Below, one piece after another: positions 45,201-57,260 of a stretch of DNA of 64,000 nucleotides. Numbering within the stretch: the first letter of the stretch is position 1; each line of letters begins with the position of its first letter. This stretch comes from Mauremys mutica (taxonomy: Eukaryota > Chordata > Testudines > Geoemydidae), in NCBI RefSeq assembly GCF_020497125.1, contig NC_059075.1, positions 44,924,003 through 44,988,002 of the forward strand, given 5' to 3'. The position numbers and the translations under genes were made by a program. The notes beneath the pieces were generated by a model. The model was not told the DNA's origin. It ran no database searches and worked only from the letters and a program-made list of their open reading frames with translations.

Positions 45201-47885
45201 TGCCTTCACAACCCCCCTTTCATGGTAGTTTTTAATAGAGGAAAAACCCCCACAACATGTTTTTTTCAGGCTTCTTTGTTTTTTTAATTCACACCATAGA
45301 ACTACAAGATGCAATGTGAATTTTGAGTCACATCTCTCATATGCATACTTGACACCAAAGAGAAAAAACTCTAAATTAAAAAATTTGGATTAAGTACAAG
45401 AGACTTTACAAATGATTGTTTAATAGTGGTTTTAAACTGTGTGATATTTACTTAGGGGAGAGAAGCAGCAATCATGGTCCATTACTTACCTGTATGTCTG
45501 AAAACATTTAAAAAGTGTATTTTTAATCCAATAGACTGGAGTCGGTTTAGTTTACCAAGTCACTGGCTACCATTAAATAATGAATGATTATCTTTCATGC
45601 ACCATGCAGCCGTCCTGGATGAAAACTAAGTCCTTCCAAGCCTTTGTGCTCAAAGTTATTACCCATGCACAAAAGGAACCAATTTTCTAAGCAAAAAAAC
45701 CTCATGCCCTCTCCTTTGCAGTGCTGAGCACTCACAACTGCCACTAACTTTTATAGCAGTTGGAGATACTCAGCACATCTGATTAATTACTGGATATATC
45801 TGTAAATTACCTTTCGGCAAAGACTTGTCATTTTCTGTGTGTCTTTAAAGCACAGTACTGTGGTGCTCAATAAAAAAGATATAATACATTTTAATCAATT
45901 TTTGTTACAGAAAACAAAACTGTTTTAAATAAATGGTAGAAAAGCATCTTAGATGCTTGGCTCATTTTATCTTTTAATAAACAAGAAAAAACATCAAACT
46001 GATTTTTAAAACTAAGGCCCCGGTCCTGCAAGTCTTATTCATGTGAGTAATACTTATTCACATAAGTAATCCCATGAGTGAAACTCACTGAATTAGGCCC
46101 CAGTTTGTGAAAATGTTGTTTCTGGACTTGGACGTGCTATTCTAAGTTTCAGTCTGGAATGAAGTTTTTACTGTTGAGTTCTTAAGCCCAAAAGATAGGA
46201 GGTTAGAATGGAAACAATTTAGTAATGTGAATTATGCTGCTAGAACGTCAACTCTGCTGGGCAATTTTTTCAAGTCACTAAAGAGAGGAAACGAAGTCTG
46301 ATGTCATTTTCTTACAAACATAAACAAATCCCAGCAAGACTGCAAGTCTCTTTTTCTTTTTCCTGAAGAATAACAGAAAAAACAAAACTATGAGAGGCAG
46401 ACATTCCTTTGTAAGGTTACAGCTAATAAAGCATTTTATGTTGGAAAGTAGACATGACACAATTTGAGTTTAAAGGTGCATTCAGCTTTGTCCTAATATT
46501 TTAAATTTGACAACACTACATGTCAAAAGATGTTAACGTTGTTTTGTGGTCCGATAAGTCACTCTGTAAGAATAATTTTTAAGCAGCTTTTCTTTTTGTT
46601 TCAGTTAAAATTAAAATCCATGCTGTCTAATCCTTGGAGTCAATCTGTAATTAAGGGGATTTGAAGAGAGACCATGCACTGCATTAATGATAAAATTTAA
46701 TATCTGTTTTAATACTCCAACATAAGAGAAAAAACTAAGCAACACACAAAAACAATCATCTCTCTATTGTGTGTGAATACATAGTATATGCACCATTTCT
46801 ATGTGTAGTAGCAATGCTATATTTGATGTCAGCTTCTTTGTTTCTAGAGTGAATATTTCAGGATTTAGTATCTTTGCAGCTTAAAACTGCATCTGGTTGA
46901 AAGTTGGCACACAGCTCTAGTAGGCTAGATAAAAAGATTTTATTTTATCTAGTATAGAAAATGAATGTTGGATGTATAACTGCTTCTACTTGGAATTCCT
47001 AACAATCACACTCTCAAGATTTCAGACACTTCCCCCCACACCTCCAACATCTAAGACAAGTATAACTCAGAGGTGAGAGATAAGAGTAGACAAGCAAGTT
47101 GACCAATTTTATTTGGTATTTTGATTTTTTTAATAGGTCAATAAGTACTTTTATAAATTCTATTAAACATACTGCAAAAATGGTTTTTCATAATGTTTTT
47201 AATGTAAATCCATATTCTATACTATGTATCATAGAGCACTGTACCTCCCAGTATAGAGTTTGATATCTTAATTATTTAAAACTGCAGCAGGTTGACACCT
47301 ATTGTAGTATTGAAGCTGTTCACTCAACTGTACACCTTTAAATGAAAACATGATTGTTTTTAGACAGAAACTGATTTTAAGTAGTCATACTTTATTTTTG
47401 TACAAACTAGGGAGTAAAAGATCTAAGTGAACAAAGAGTGCCGTTTGTACTTAGAGTGGTTCCTAATTACATTTTGGATGAGAAGGTCTGAAGTGATACA
47501 ATATTTGTATTTGAGAAATGGATACTGACTTGGATCAGTAATTTTACCTTGGAATCAAGCATTTTCCTCAATAAAATGCCTACTTCTCCTGAGCCTTTCT
47601 GAAAATTGTATAGAACCACAACTTATTCTAGCAACAACTAACAGTACTGTACAACATACATATGTACTTTACTACACAGATCTACACATAGCTTCTAATG
47701 ATGTCACTGAATATTAAATGGTTTATTTTTCTACGCCAGTATAAGTGTGCATGGCACTTCCCTGGAGACCTTACAAGCTCTGGGCCCACACCTACAAACA
47801 ATTAAGTGTGTACCGGTAAGTAACCTTAATACTCCAAAGCAAGTAGAAAAAAAAATAAGGTCCCAATCCTGCCAAAGCTTATGCC
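42286..47885. other. Long AT-rich non-coding stretch
   Basis: No gene and no clear element over 5.6 kb. A (TC)n/T-run is at 43226-43257. A repeat-poor block at 46490-46700 ('ttaacgttgttttgtggtcc', 'taattaaggggatttgaaga') looks like a possible conserved element but I cannot test this. A short direct-repeat module lies at 46020-46100. Confidence 0.45.
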
Positions 47886-48555
47886 TAGAGCCCTACCAAA
47901 TTCACAGTCAATTTTGGTCGATTTCATGATTATAGGATTTAAAAAATCATAAATTTCATGATTTCAGATTTTTAAATCTGAATTTTCATAGTGGTGTAAT
48001 TGTAGGGTTCCTGAACCAAAAAGGAGCTGTAGGAGGTGGGGGTCACAAGGTTACTGTATGGAGGGGTTTTTGGTACTGCTACACTTACTTCTGAACTACT
48101 GCTGGCGGCGGCGCTACCTTCAGAGCTGGGCAGCTGGAGAGCAGGGGCTGCTGGCCAGGAGCCCAGCTCTGAAGGCAGAGCCACCACCAGCAGCAGCGCA
48201 GAAGTAAAGATGGCATGGTGTGGTATTGCCACTCTTAGTTCTGAGCTGCTGTTGGCGGGGCACTGCCTTCAGAATGGGCACCTGCCAACAGCTGCCACTC
48301 TCTGGCCGCCCAGTTCTGAAGGTAGCGCAGAGGTAAGGGTGGCAATACTATGACATCCCCCACCCCCAAAATAACCTTGCGACCCCACTGCAACTCCCTT
48401 TTGGGTCAGGACCCCCAATTTGAGAAATGCTGGTCTCCCACGTGAAATCTGTACAGGATAGAGTAAAAGCACACAAAAAAACAGATTTCATGTGGGAGAC
48501 CAGATTTCATGGTCCGTGATATGCTTTTCATGGCCGTGAATTTGGTAGGGCCGTA
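47886..48555. mobile_element. hAT-like non-autonomous element (670 bp)
   Basis: The termini TAGAGCCCTACCAAATTCAC and, from the right, TACGGCCCTACCAAATTCAC are inverted repeats. They are flanked by cttatgcc and ttcatgcc (6 of 8 identical). The interior has several inverted and direct copies of a GCGCTACCTTCAGAGCTGGGC-like unit and of ACTTCTGAAC/GCGCAGAAGTAA. Open frames here (48036-48353 and others) are products of the repeats. Confidence 0.8.
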
Positions 48556-48689
48556 TTCATGCCTTTGAATTGTGCCAGTAAACTCAATGGGACTATTCAC
48601 ATGCACAGTCACTCACGTGAATGTTTACAGGATCAAGGCCTAAGTCAATAGGACTACCGCATTCATAAAATTACTCACTGAAGTTGTGC

Positions 48690-49380
48690 AAATCAATTTT
48701 TCAGTTTGCTGGCCAAACCAAAAATATCAAAAACAAATTTTGTCTTGGATTGACCCAAAACAATTTTTTTCAGTTTTCTCAGTGACACAAAAAGTCAGGA
48801 AATAATTAATTTAAGGTCAAACAAAACAAATAGTTTCAGCCAAAGAATTTTTTTTCCAATAGATTCACAAAGGTGCTCATCACAAAACTGGTGGAGGTGG
48901 TCAAGCTTCCCCCATTATATCTCATGGCCCCAGGGTTAGAGTGGTCACCTGGGATGTGAGAGATCCAGAGAGGTCAGAGTGAGAGAGTGAAAACTTAACA
49001 GCCTGGTGGTTATGGGACTCACCCGGGATCCAGTCTTTGCTCCGATGAACACTTAATTATACAAAGTCTAAATGCAAGAGACCCATGTTTAAATCCTGCT
49101 CCAAATCAAGCAGCATGGGGAATGGAACACATGTGTCCCACATCCCACGTGAGTACGCTAACCACAGGACTATAGGGTAATACTAACCATCACAGCTTCC
49201 TTGAACAGTGCCTAAGGCCCGTTGTGAATTGAAGCCCACGCAATTTTTTTTTGGCTGAAATTATTCAGCAAACTCATGTTGAATTTGTGAATAGTTTTGG
49301 TTGACTCAAAACTGCATTTTCTGGTAAATAAACTATTTGTTTGAAAAATTTCACTCAGCTCAATTACTTGCATTCTTAAA
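48690..49380. repeat. Inverted-repeat element with internal tRNA-like modules
   Basis: AT-rich arms ('tttcagccaaagaattttt' at about 48835 and 'aatttttttttggctgaaat' at about 49240) are inverted relative to each other. Between them lie tRNA-like promoter pieces on both strands: 'cctggtggttatgggactca' and a B-box-like 'catgtttaaatcctgctcc' forward, and 'gtgagtacgctaaccacagg' reversed. Confidence 0.5.
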
Positions 49381-51716
49381 TGTATATTATTCTAAAGCTC
49401 ACTGTTAGGAGCAAAGCTAGAGTCTAGCACCCAGACCTAGAATCTTGGTGGAGATGAAGGAGAGGGCCATGGTAGAGAGGACAGGAATATTCCACTTCAT
49501 GGAGGCTCCCTCCATGGGGGAAAACCAAAGGATCAACTCAGATGCAAATCAACTAGCCCCACTCCACCCCTCACCCAGTCCCACACATCCTTTGTGCTTC
49601 TGTGAAGGAAGAACCTATGAAACAGGACTCCATAGCCTTCAGGGTGTGCATGTCCCCCATGTAGCACCCTCAAACACTTACACAGTAGAACTGCACCCCT
49701 CCCACACACCAACAAAGGTAAAGGTGGGATTTAACCCTTAGTTATGATCAAATGGGTGGGATTTTCAGAAGTGCCTTGGTGATTTGGGAGCACAAGTCCC
49801 ATTTTATCCAATGTTGCACAATACCTGGGACAAACAAACAGACTGGGAATTAAACAGGTGAGGTAACTAGAGTCTCCGGAAGCTATTTCTGCAAACAAGT
49901 GACAACTGGGAACCAAACTGCAAGTTCTGATGTAGCCCTTCTGACTTGATCTATGTACGCAAACCAAAAGGAGCTTCCCCACTCACAACAGCAGAACAGA
50001 CAAGATCTTCAGATTAGGGGAGAAAGAAAGACAGGTAGGGGCAGATATATAGTATCTTGTGGCTTCTGAGGCAAGACTGATCAGCAGCCTTGAGACTGCA
50101 TTAGGGCCCGTGCTTTAGTGTCATTGCTGCTACCTCCCCCTTCTACTCAAACTCATTATTGGTTCTTAAACCACAATAAAAAGCCTATTCAATGGTGCAT
50201 AAGACTGAGACAAACTGGGCAGATTTTCAGATATAGGGGCCTCAGAAGCCATTTTAGCAAATGTGTAAGACTCAGAAATATTTAGATTGATACCCCCCCC
50301 GCCATGTCTCCTCAGTGTCTACCTCAGACCTAAAGTGGATTCTATTAACTCTGAGAGCCTTTTCAGATAAGGAGGTCATGGGTGGGTCAGAGCAAGACCT
50401 TTGCTATTTAACGCTCCTTTTGGGAGAGGGCTTAGGTTACTACTACCTTTTATACATTTTATTGTAGGACAAATAACCAATGTGTCATCATGCACTCAGG
50501 CTCCAGATGTTGTTTACAGTTACTGCTCAAATAAAAGTTGTTTTCTCTGTGCATCCTATACGTTGACAATGAAAGTAGCCCATGAGCAGGGTGCATGAAC
50601 ACGGAAATTGGGATCCGCTGCACTGTCAGGAGTGGATAGAAACAAGACTTACATACAAAATTTAGTTTTATGAACTAAGTTTAATAATACTTAATAGCAA
50701 TGTATTATTTGCCATAGCCATTCACATAGGTCTGGTACCTTGTCTCCAGGAGAAGCCTCAGAGAAAGGGAAAATATAGACTGAGCTAAACATTTCTGTTT
50801 ATTTGTTTGTGATGGAGTTATTCAATTAAAAAACAAAAAAGAAGAAGTAAAGCCAACACATTACAGCAACAGGAAATAAAAGGAACAGTAAGGAAAAATG
50901 CTCTATAAAGTTTTAGTACAAGGTCTGACTCAAAGCCAGATGTCCAGAGCCACCTGCTCCCACCTGGCAGTCGTAGCTCATATAAAGGGGAAAATCCCCA
51001 AAGTGATTACAGTTATCCATATTCCAGTATAAGGAAATTGCTTCAGGATCAGATCATGAAAGAGCAGAAATAAAACAGAATCAATGCAAAAAGAGTTCAG
51101 AGTTCAACAATATGCAAAAGCTTCACAGTATCTATAATATTCAGAGTGAAGAACTGCAAGCAGCTGCACACCACGTTGCTCTCAATACTTTACTAATCCA
51201 ACAAGATTCTACTCTCTTGACTATGATATGGTGGGGGTGGTTGATTCAAGCTCTTCAGTCTTCTCTCTTCCGTGCTGTCTCAAGCCCATATCAGATCAGG
51301 ACCCCTAAGCCAGGACATTTAAATCCCCATTTTATTTACATATAGTGTGTGTGTGGTGACAAGTATCTCAAGCAGTCAATGATGCACCAAATAAAAAATG
51401 TCTGACAGACACAGAATCATCTGGGACCAGAGTAACATTACAGTTGTTTCACTGCTGCAATCACCCATTTACCACTGCTTTTAAAGTTAAATCCTCAGCG
51501 TTCAGAATTATCAGATGTTATCAAATACTGGCTCCAGACTCATCAAATTGGCTTTTGTCATGAAGGTTCACATCATGCCTAGGAATAAAAACAAAATCCC
51601 CCAAAATCCCCCAAAGATAGAGGAAAAAGTTTTCAAAACATCTAAATGGCCTAGGAGTGTGAAGACACGTAGGTACTTTTGAATATTATATTCAGATAAA
51701 GCTCTAAAATTTGGTA
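49381..51716. other. Non-coding stretch without recognised gene
   Basis: Only short overlapping ORFs; no element termini or exon-like blocks recognised. Confidence 0.5.
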
Positions 51717-52225
51717 CACCTCTACCCTGATATAACATGGTCCTCAGGAGCCAAAAAATCTCACCGCCTTATAGGTGAGACCGCGTTATATCAGGTTTGG
51801 TCCAGTACGGCGTGCCAGCAAGAGCCGGTACATCGTGCTGGACTGGACTGGACCGGCTTCCCCGGCGGTGATTTAAAGGGCCCAGTGCTCCAGCTGCTGC
51901 GGGGAGCCCCGGGCCCTTTAAATCACCGCCGGAGCTCCGGCAGCAGGGCTCGGGCGGGGATTTAAAGGGCCCAGGGCTCCCCACAGCAGCCAGAGCCCCG
52001 GGCCCTTTAAATCACTGCCTGAACCAGGCTGCCAGAGCCCCGGCAGGGATCTAAAGGGCCCGGTGTTCCAGTTTCTGTGGGGAGCCCTGGTCCCTTTAAA
52101 TCACCACCGGAGCTCTGGCAGCAGGGCTCGGGTGGGGATTTAAAGGGCCTAAGGCTCCCCGCTGCTTTACCATGTTATATCCGAATTAATGTTATATCGG
52201 GTCGTGTTCTATTGGGGTAGAGGTG
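51717..52225. mobile_element. Tc1/mariner-type MITE (509 bp) with GC-rich internal array
   Basis: The ends CACCTCTACCCTGATATAAC and, from the right, CACCTCTACCCCAATAGAAC are flanked by TA (51715-51716, 52226-52227). The interior holds alternating forward and inverted copies of GGGATTTAAAGGGCCC and GGGCCCTTTAAATCACCG-type units, six to eight in all, absent from the 188-bp relative at 17906. No transposase. Confidence 0.85.
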
Positions 52226-52227
52226 TA

Positions 52228-53085
52228 TTGGGAAAATTTCTTGTACTCCTTCCCACATAAAGCAAGTCAGTCTTAGTTAGCATGAGTCCAACTGTACAGC
52301 CTTCTGAAGGACAGGAACAAGTTAACTGATACATTTTAGACTCCTCTAAAAATCACATAGAACAGTAACTATTCCATGCTTAATAATGAGACAGTTTTAA
52401 GGTCCAATATCTTATAACTTATTAGTGTTGGAAACATGTCTTACACAACTGGAAAGGTGTGAGTGGGGGAGAAAACCCAGGTATAAAGAACCTATTTCTA
52501 GTTCTGAAACCTCAAGAAATATTAGACTTTAACCTATCCCTCGCTGAAGACTAAAAGTTGCATGACCTGTACCTCAGATCAGCATACTTTTTAAATGCAA
52601 TTCTACATTTGGGGGAAGGGAAGAAACATTTTGTAGTAGGTTTTGATTTGTATTGCACTGCAGCTAATTGAAAACTGCTTGGAGGCTTGGAATGTCCAGA
52701 GTATATCCCACTGATGATGGATTACTGGGCAGAATGAAGTGAGATGGTCAAATGTGTATGCTAAATTAGTTAGTGCATAGATAACTTCATTATATATGGG
52801 ACAGACATAAACAAGTGTTGTTCCAGACATATGTATATGACAATGGACTGGGACAGAAGACACTGGCTGAGGGTCTCAGGACTGGAACTGACCAGGGAGC
52901 AGGGCTAAGGAAACTGGAGAGCAGGTGAATGGTATCTGATGTGTTTAAAACTTTACACTGCTGGCAGAGGAAGCTCTAACTGATGCTCAAACTTTCTCCA
53001 CTTGGTGATCCACACAGACAGAGAATTCCCTGAAGTTGTGTGGTTATCTGTGGTCTTTTCTGCCCCACTGTGTATGATGTGGGGA
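52228..53085. other. Non-coding stretch without recognised gene
   Basis: Unique sequence up to the CR1 truncation point. No coding signal. Confidence 0.5.
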
Positions 53086-55363
53086 AGTAGAGGAAGCAAT
53101 AGTGGATGGGAACCTGGGAGGAAGTGACCATGAGATGGTCGAGTTCAGGATCCTGACACAAGGAAGAAAGGAGAGCAGTAGAACAGAGACCCTGGACTTC
53201 AGAAAAGCAGACTTCGACTCCCTCAGGGAACTGATGGGCAAGGTCCCCTGGGTGAATAACATGACGGGGAAAGGAGTCGAGGGAAGCTGGCTGTATTTTA
53301 AAGAAACCTTATTGAGGTTGCAGGAACAAACCATCCCGATGTGTAGGAAGAAAAGTAAATATGGCAGGCGACCAGCTTGGCTTAACAGTGAAATCCTTGC
53401 TCGTCTTAAACACAAAAAAACAGCTTACAAGAAGTGGAAGATTGGACAAATAACCAGGGAGGAGTATAAAAGTATTGCTCAGGCATGCAGGAATGAAATT
53501 AGGAAGGCCAAATCACGCTTGGAGTTGCAGCTAGCCAGAGATGTTAGGAGTAACAAGAAGGGTTTCTTCAGATACGTTAGCAACAAGAAGAAAGTCAAGG
53601 AAAGTGTGGGCCCCTTGCTGAATGAGGGAGGGAACCTAGTGACAGAGGATGTGGAGAAAGCTAGTGTACTCAATGCTTTTTTTGCCTCTGTCTTCACAGA
53701 CAAGGTCAGCTCCCAGACAGCTGCACTCTGCAGCACGGTATGGGGAGGAGGTGACCAGCTCTCTGTGGAGAAAGAAGTAGTTCGGGACTATTTAGAAAAG
53801 CTGGACGAGCACAAGTCCATGGGGCCGGATGCGCTGCATCCAAGGGTGCTAAAGGAGTTGGCCGATGAGATTGCAGAGCCATTGCCCATTATCTTTGAAA
53901 AATCATGGCGATCGGGGAAGGTCCCGGATGACTGGAAAAAAGCTAATGTAGTGCCCATCTTTAAAAAAGGGAAGAAGGAAGATCCAGGGAACTACAGGCT
54001 AGTCAGTCTCACCTCAGTCCCTGGAAAAATCATGGAACAGGTCCTCAATTCAATTCAATTCTGAACCACTTAAAGGAGGGGAAAGTGATCAGGAACAGTC
54101 AGCATGGATTCACCAAGGGCAAGTCATGCCTGACTAACCTAATTGCCTTCTATGATGAGATAACCGGCTCTGTGGATGAGGGGAAAGCAGTGGATGTGCT
54201 ATTTCTGGACTTTAGCAAAGCTTTTGATACAGTCTCCCACAGTATTCTTGCCAGCAAGTTAAAGAAGTATGGGCTGGATGAATGGACGGTAAGGTGGATA
54301 GAAAACTGGCTAGATGGTCGGGCTCAATGGGTAGTGATCAATGGTTCCATGTCTAGTTGGCAGCCGGTATCAAGTGGGGTGCCCCAAGGATCGGTGCTGG
54401 GGCCGGTTTTATTCAATATCTTCATTAACGATCTGGAGGATGGTGTGGACTGCACCCTTAGCAAGTTTGCAGATGACATTAAACTGGGAGGAGTGGTTGA
54501 TACGCTGGAGGGTAGGGATAGGATACAGAGGGACCTAGACAAATTAGAGGATTGGGCCAAAAGAAATATGATGAGGTTCAACAAGGACAAGTGCAGAGTC
54601 CTGCACTTAGGACGGAAGAATCCCATGCACTGCTACAGACTAGGGACCGAATGGCTGGGCAGCAGTTCTGCAGAAAAGGACCTAGGGGTTATGGTGGACG
54701 AAAAGCTGAATATGAGTCAACAGTGTGCCCTTGTTGCCAAGAAGGCTAATGGCATTTTGGGTTGTATAAGTAGGGGCATTTCCAGCAGATCGAGGGATGT
54801 GATCATTCCCCTCTATTCAGCACTGGTGAGGCCTCATCTGGAGTACTGTGTCCAGTTTTGGGCCCCACACTACAAGAAGGATGTGGATAAATTGGAGAGA
54901 GTCCAGCGGAGGGCAACAAAAATGATTAGGGGGCTGGAACACATGACTTATGAGGAGAGGCTGAGGGAACTGGGATTGTTTAGCCTGCAGAAGAGAAGAA
55001 TGAGGGGGGATTTGATAGCTGCTTTCAACTACCTGAAAGGGGGTTCCAAAGAGGATGGATCTAGACTGTTCTCAGTGGTAGAAGATGACAGAACAAGGAA
55101 TAATGGTCTCAAGTTGCAGAGGGGGAGGTTTAGGTTGGATATTAGGAAAAACTTTTTCACTAGTAGGGTGGTGAAGAACTGGAATGGGTTACCTAGGGCG
55201 GTGGTGGACTCTCCTTCCTTAGAGATTTTTAAGGTCAGGCTTGACAAAGCCCTGGCTGGGATGATCTAGTTGGGTTTGGTCCTGCTTTGAGCAGGGGGTT
55301 GACTAGATGACCTCTTGAGGTCCCTTCCAACCCTGAGATTCTATGATTCTATGATTCTATGAT
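53086..55363 (+). mobile_element. CR1 LINE, 5'-truncated, nearly intact
   Basis: The copy begins in the C-terminal part of the endonuclease domain and runs through the full RT to a canonical CR1 3' end: 'gactagatgacctcttgagg' and four tandem ATTCTATG-type units at about 55339-55363. Only one coding lesion is evident, which indicates a young copy. No target duplication is seen, as is usual for CR1. Confidence 0.93.
53102..55269 (+). pseudogene. CR1 ORF2 (endonuclease C-terminus and reverse transcriptase), one frameshift
   Basis: Frame 1 (53102-54064) opens with [13 protein letters not shown], the SDH end of the AP-like endonuclease, then [18 protein letters not shown] and the early RT ([36 protein letters not shown]). 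Frame 2 (54085-55269) has the RT catalytic motifs [13 protein letters not shown] (A), [18 protein letters not shown] (B) and [10 protein letters not shown] (C), then the CR1 C-terminus ([20 protein letters not shown]). The break is a tandem 5-base duplication (CAATT) at about 54047-54061; otherwise the frame is continuous. The protein nicks DNA and primes reverse transcription. This copy lacks most of the nuclease, so it is not autonomous. Confidence 0.9.
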
Positions 55364-57228
55364 GCATGGGCTGGTTGCCAAAAGTCTATTACATATCTTT
55401 AATGGGACTTATAGGACAGTAAGAAGAAAACACACTCAATTCACACTGGACTTGAACATGAACCCAATTTGTTATGCCAGTAATTGTAGATTGCAGTTTT
55501 AAAGTTCCGCTAGTGCATAACACAGCTGCTTACACAGAATCCAACCCTGCAACCCTTAGTCATGTTGACTAGTACTTAAGGCCATTTAACTCAGTAAGAC
55601 TGATCATGGAAGTACTATTCAAGTTGAGTGCGGGTTGCAGAATTGGGCCTAGATATAGTGAAATCCCACACAGACACAGAGCACATGTCAATACAACTTA
55701 GTCTACCAGCAAACAAACATTCTATTTGGTCACAGTTAAGGTTCTGGCAGGACACACCCCATCCACCCAAAACCTTAAAACATGGAAATAAAAAGTTAAG
55801 GGAAAAGGCAAGTGTATTCCTTTCCACCTTCGTATTCCTTCAACATTGTCAATAACACACTCCCATGCTCTGTGAGGCTTTCACTTCCATCTGCAGCAGA
55901 TACCCCAAAGCAATATGCATCCCTGCTTCAATAAACTTATACTATTATGCGAAACCTTAACAGTGATCTCATATGCTTTAACATTAATTATATCAACAGA
56001 TCAGCACATCTGACTGTCACATATTCCGTGCATTTGTGAAGTTATTTTGCCTTAACACTGTTGAGATCACTATTGCACTTGTACTCAAATGGCAGCCTTA
56101 AACTGGGGTACATACTGCTTTTGGGTATCTGTTTGAGATGTAAGTGAAAGCCTTCCATAGTTTTGGTGTGCCTCACTGGACAGCTCCCCTGAGTCAGGGA
56201 GAAGAGAAGCTGCACCTGTCTGGGAATCAGAGGAAGAAACTGAAGCTGCTGCTATGTCAGTCCTGCTGAAGAGCATGAGAGGTTGTAACATGTCTCAGTG
56301 AATTCTGCGTCTATAACATTCCATCCCCACTGAAAAGTTCCCCAGCATAAGTACAGCAAGAGCAATCCTCCATGATGGGCAATGACAACCTAACTGTTCA
56401 CAGAGGAAACTTCCACGAAAAAGTCTGTGTAATCACTCACTTCCCAAAACACTTTGTCACCTCTCATAGACTTCTGGAAATTGGATACAGCCAGGTGCAG
56501 CTGCAGAAGCAGGGTGTGCATTCCTACCCTGCATCAGCAGATCTGCCTATTTCCCTCCCCCTTCCATGGCAGTATGAAGCATACATCTGAATCTCCAAAA
56601 TGAACAGAATGTTGGTAATCATTAAGAAAGGAATAGATAATTAGACAGAAAATATCATATTGCCTCTATATAAATCCATGGTATGCCCACATCATGAATA
56701 CAGTGTGCTCATGTGGTCACCACATCTCAAAAACAAATTGGATCAGATCCCTAGCTTTCACCCTTACTATCTGAGGTGAAGGAGTACAGTAATTGTCAGC
56801 CCTTTTGTAGAACAGCTACTTGAGGAAGACTTGACACTCAACTTCTCAGAAGGTTACACAACTATTTACCTGTCAGCAGTAGAATATTGATGATTGGAAA
56901 CCCTGAATTCGATCTCTGACTCTGGGAGAGCATTGTAGTTTATTGCAGTTAGAGCTAGGATAATCAAAATTGATTAGTTATTCAATGTGGGGTTTGTCAT
57001 GGAACAGACCTGGGATGTGGGCCTGCAGAAGCCTTATATAAGCTCTCTGCTAACTTATTAAAAAAAAGTGGATCAGGAAGTATTCAGCAGCTCTTCCATA
57101 ACTATTTTCTAGGTTACGGTTATTGGCTATAGTCAATGGTAATTTGAAAAGCAGTTCACCTTTTCTTTTTTCCCAGCTCAGGGAATTTTCACCTGGGCTA
57201 CAGGCATCAGAGTCAGACACATTCTCTG

Positions 57229-57260
<32 letters not shown>

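Noticed and set aside
48036..48353. 105-codon ORF
   Set aside because: It lies within internal repeat units of a hAT-like element; no protein family is recognised.
53044..53415. Antisense ORF opposite CR1
   Set aside because: It is a shadow of the CR1 ORF2 coding frame.
57227..57260. Possible CRISPR-like or regulatory repeat
   Set aside because: It is a plain (TC)n(AC)n microsatellite, and the genome is a vertebrate.
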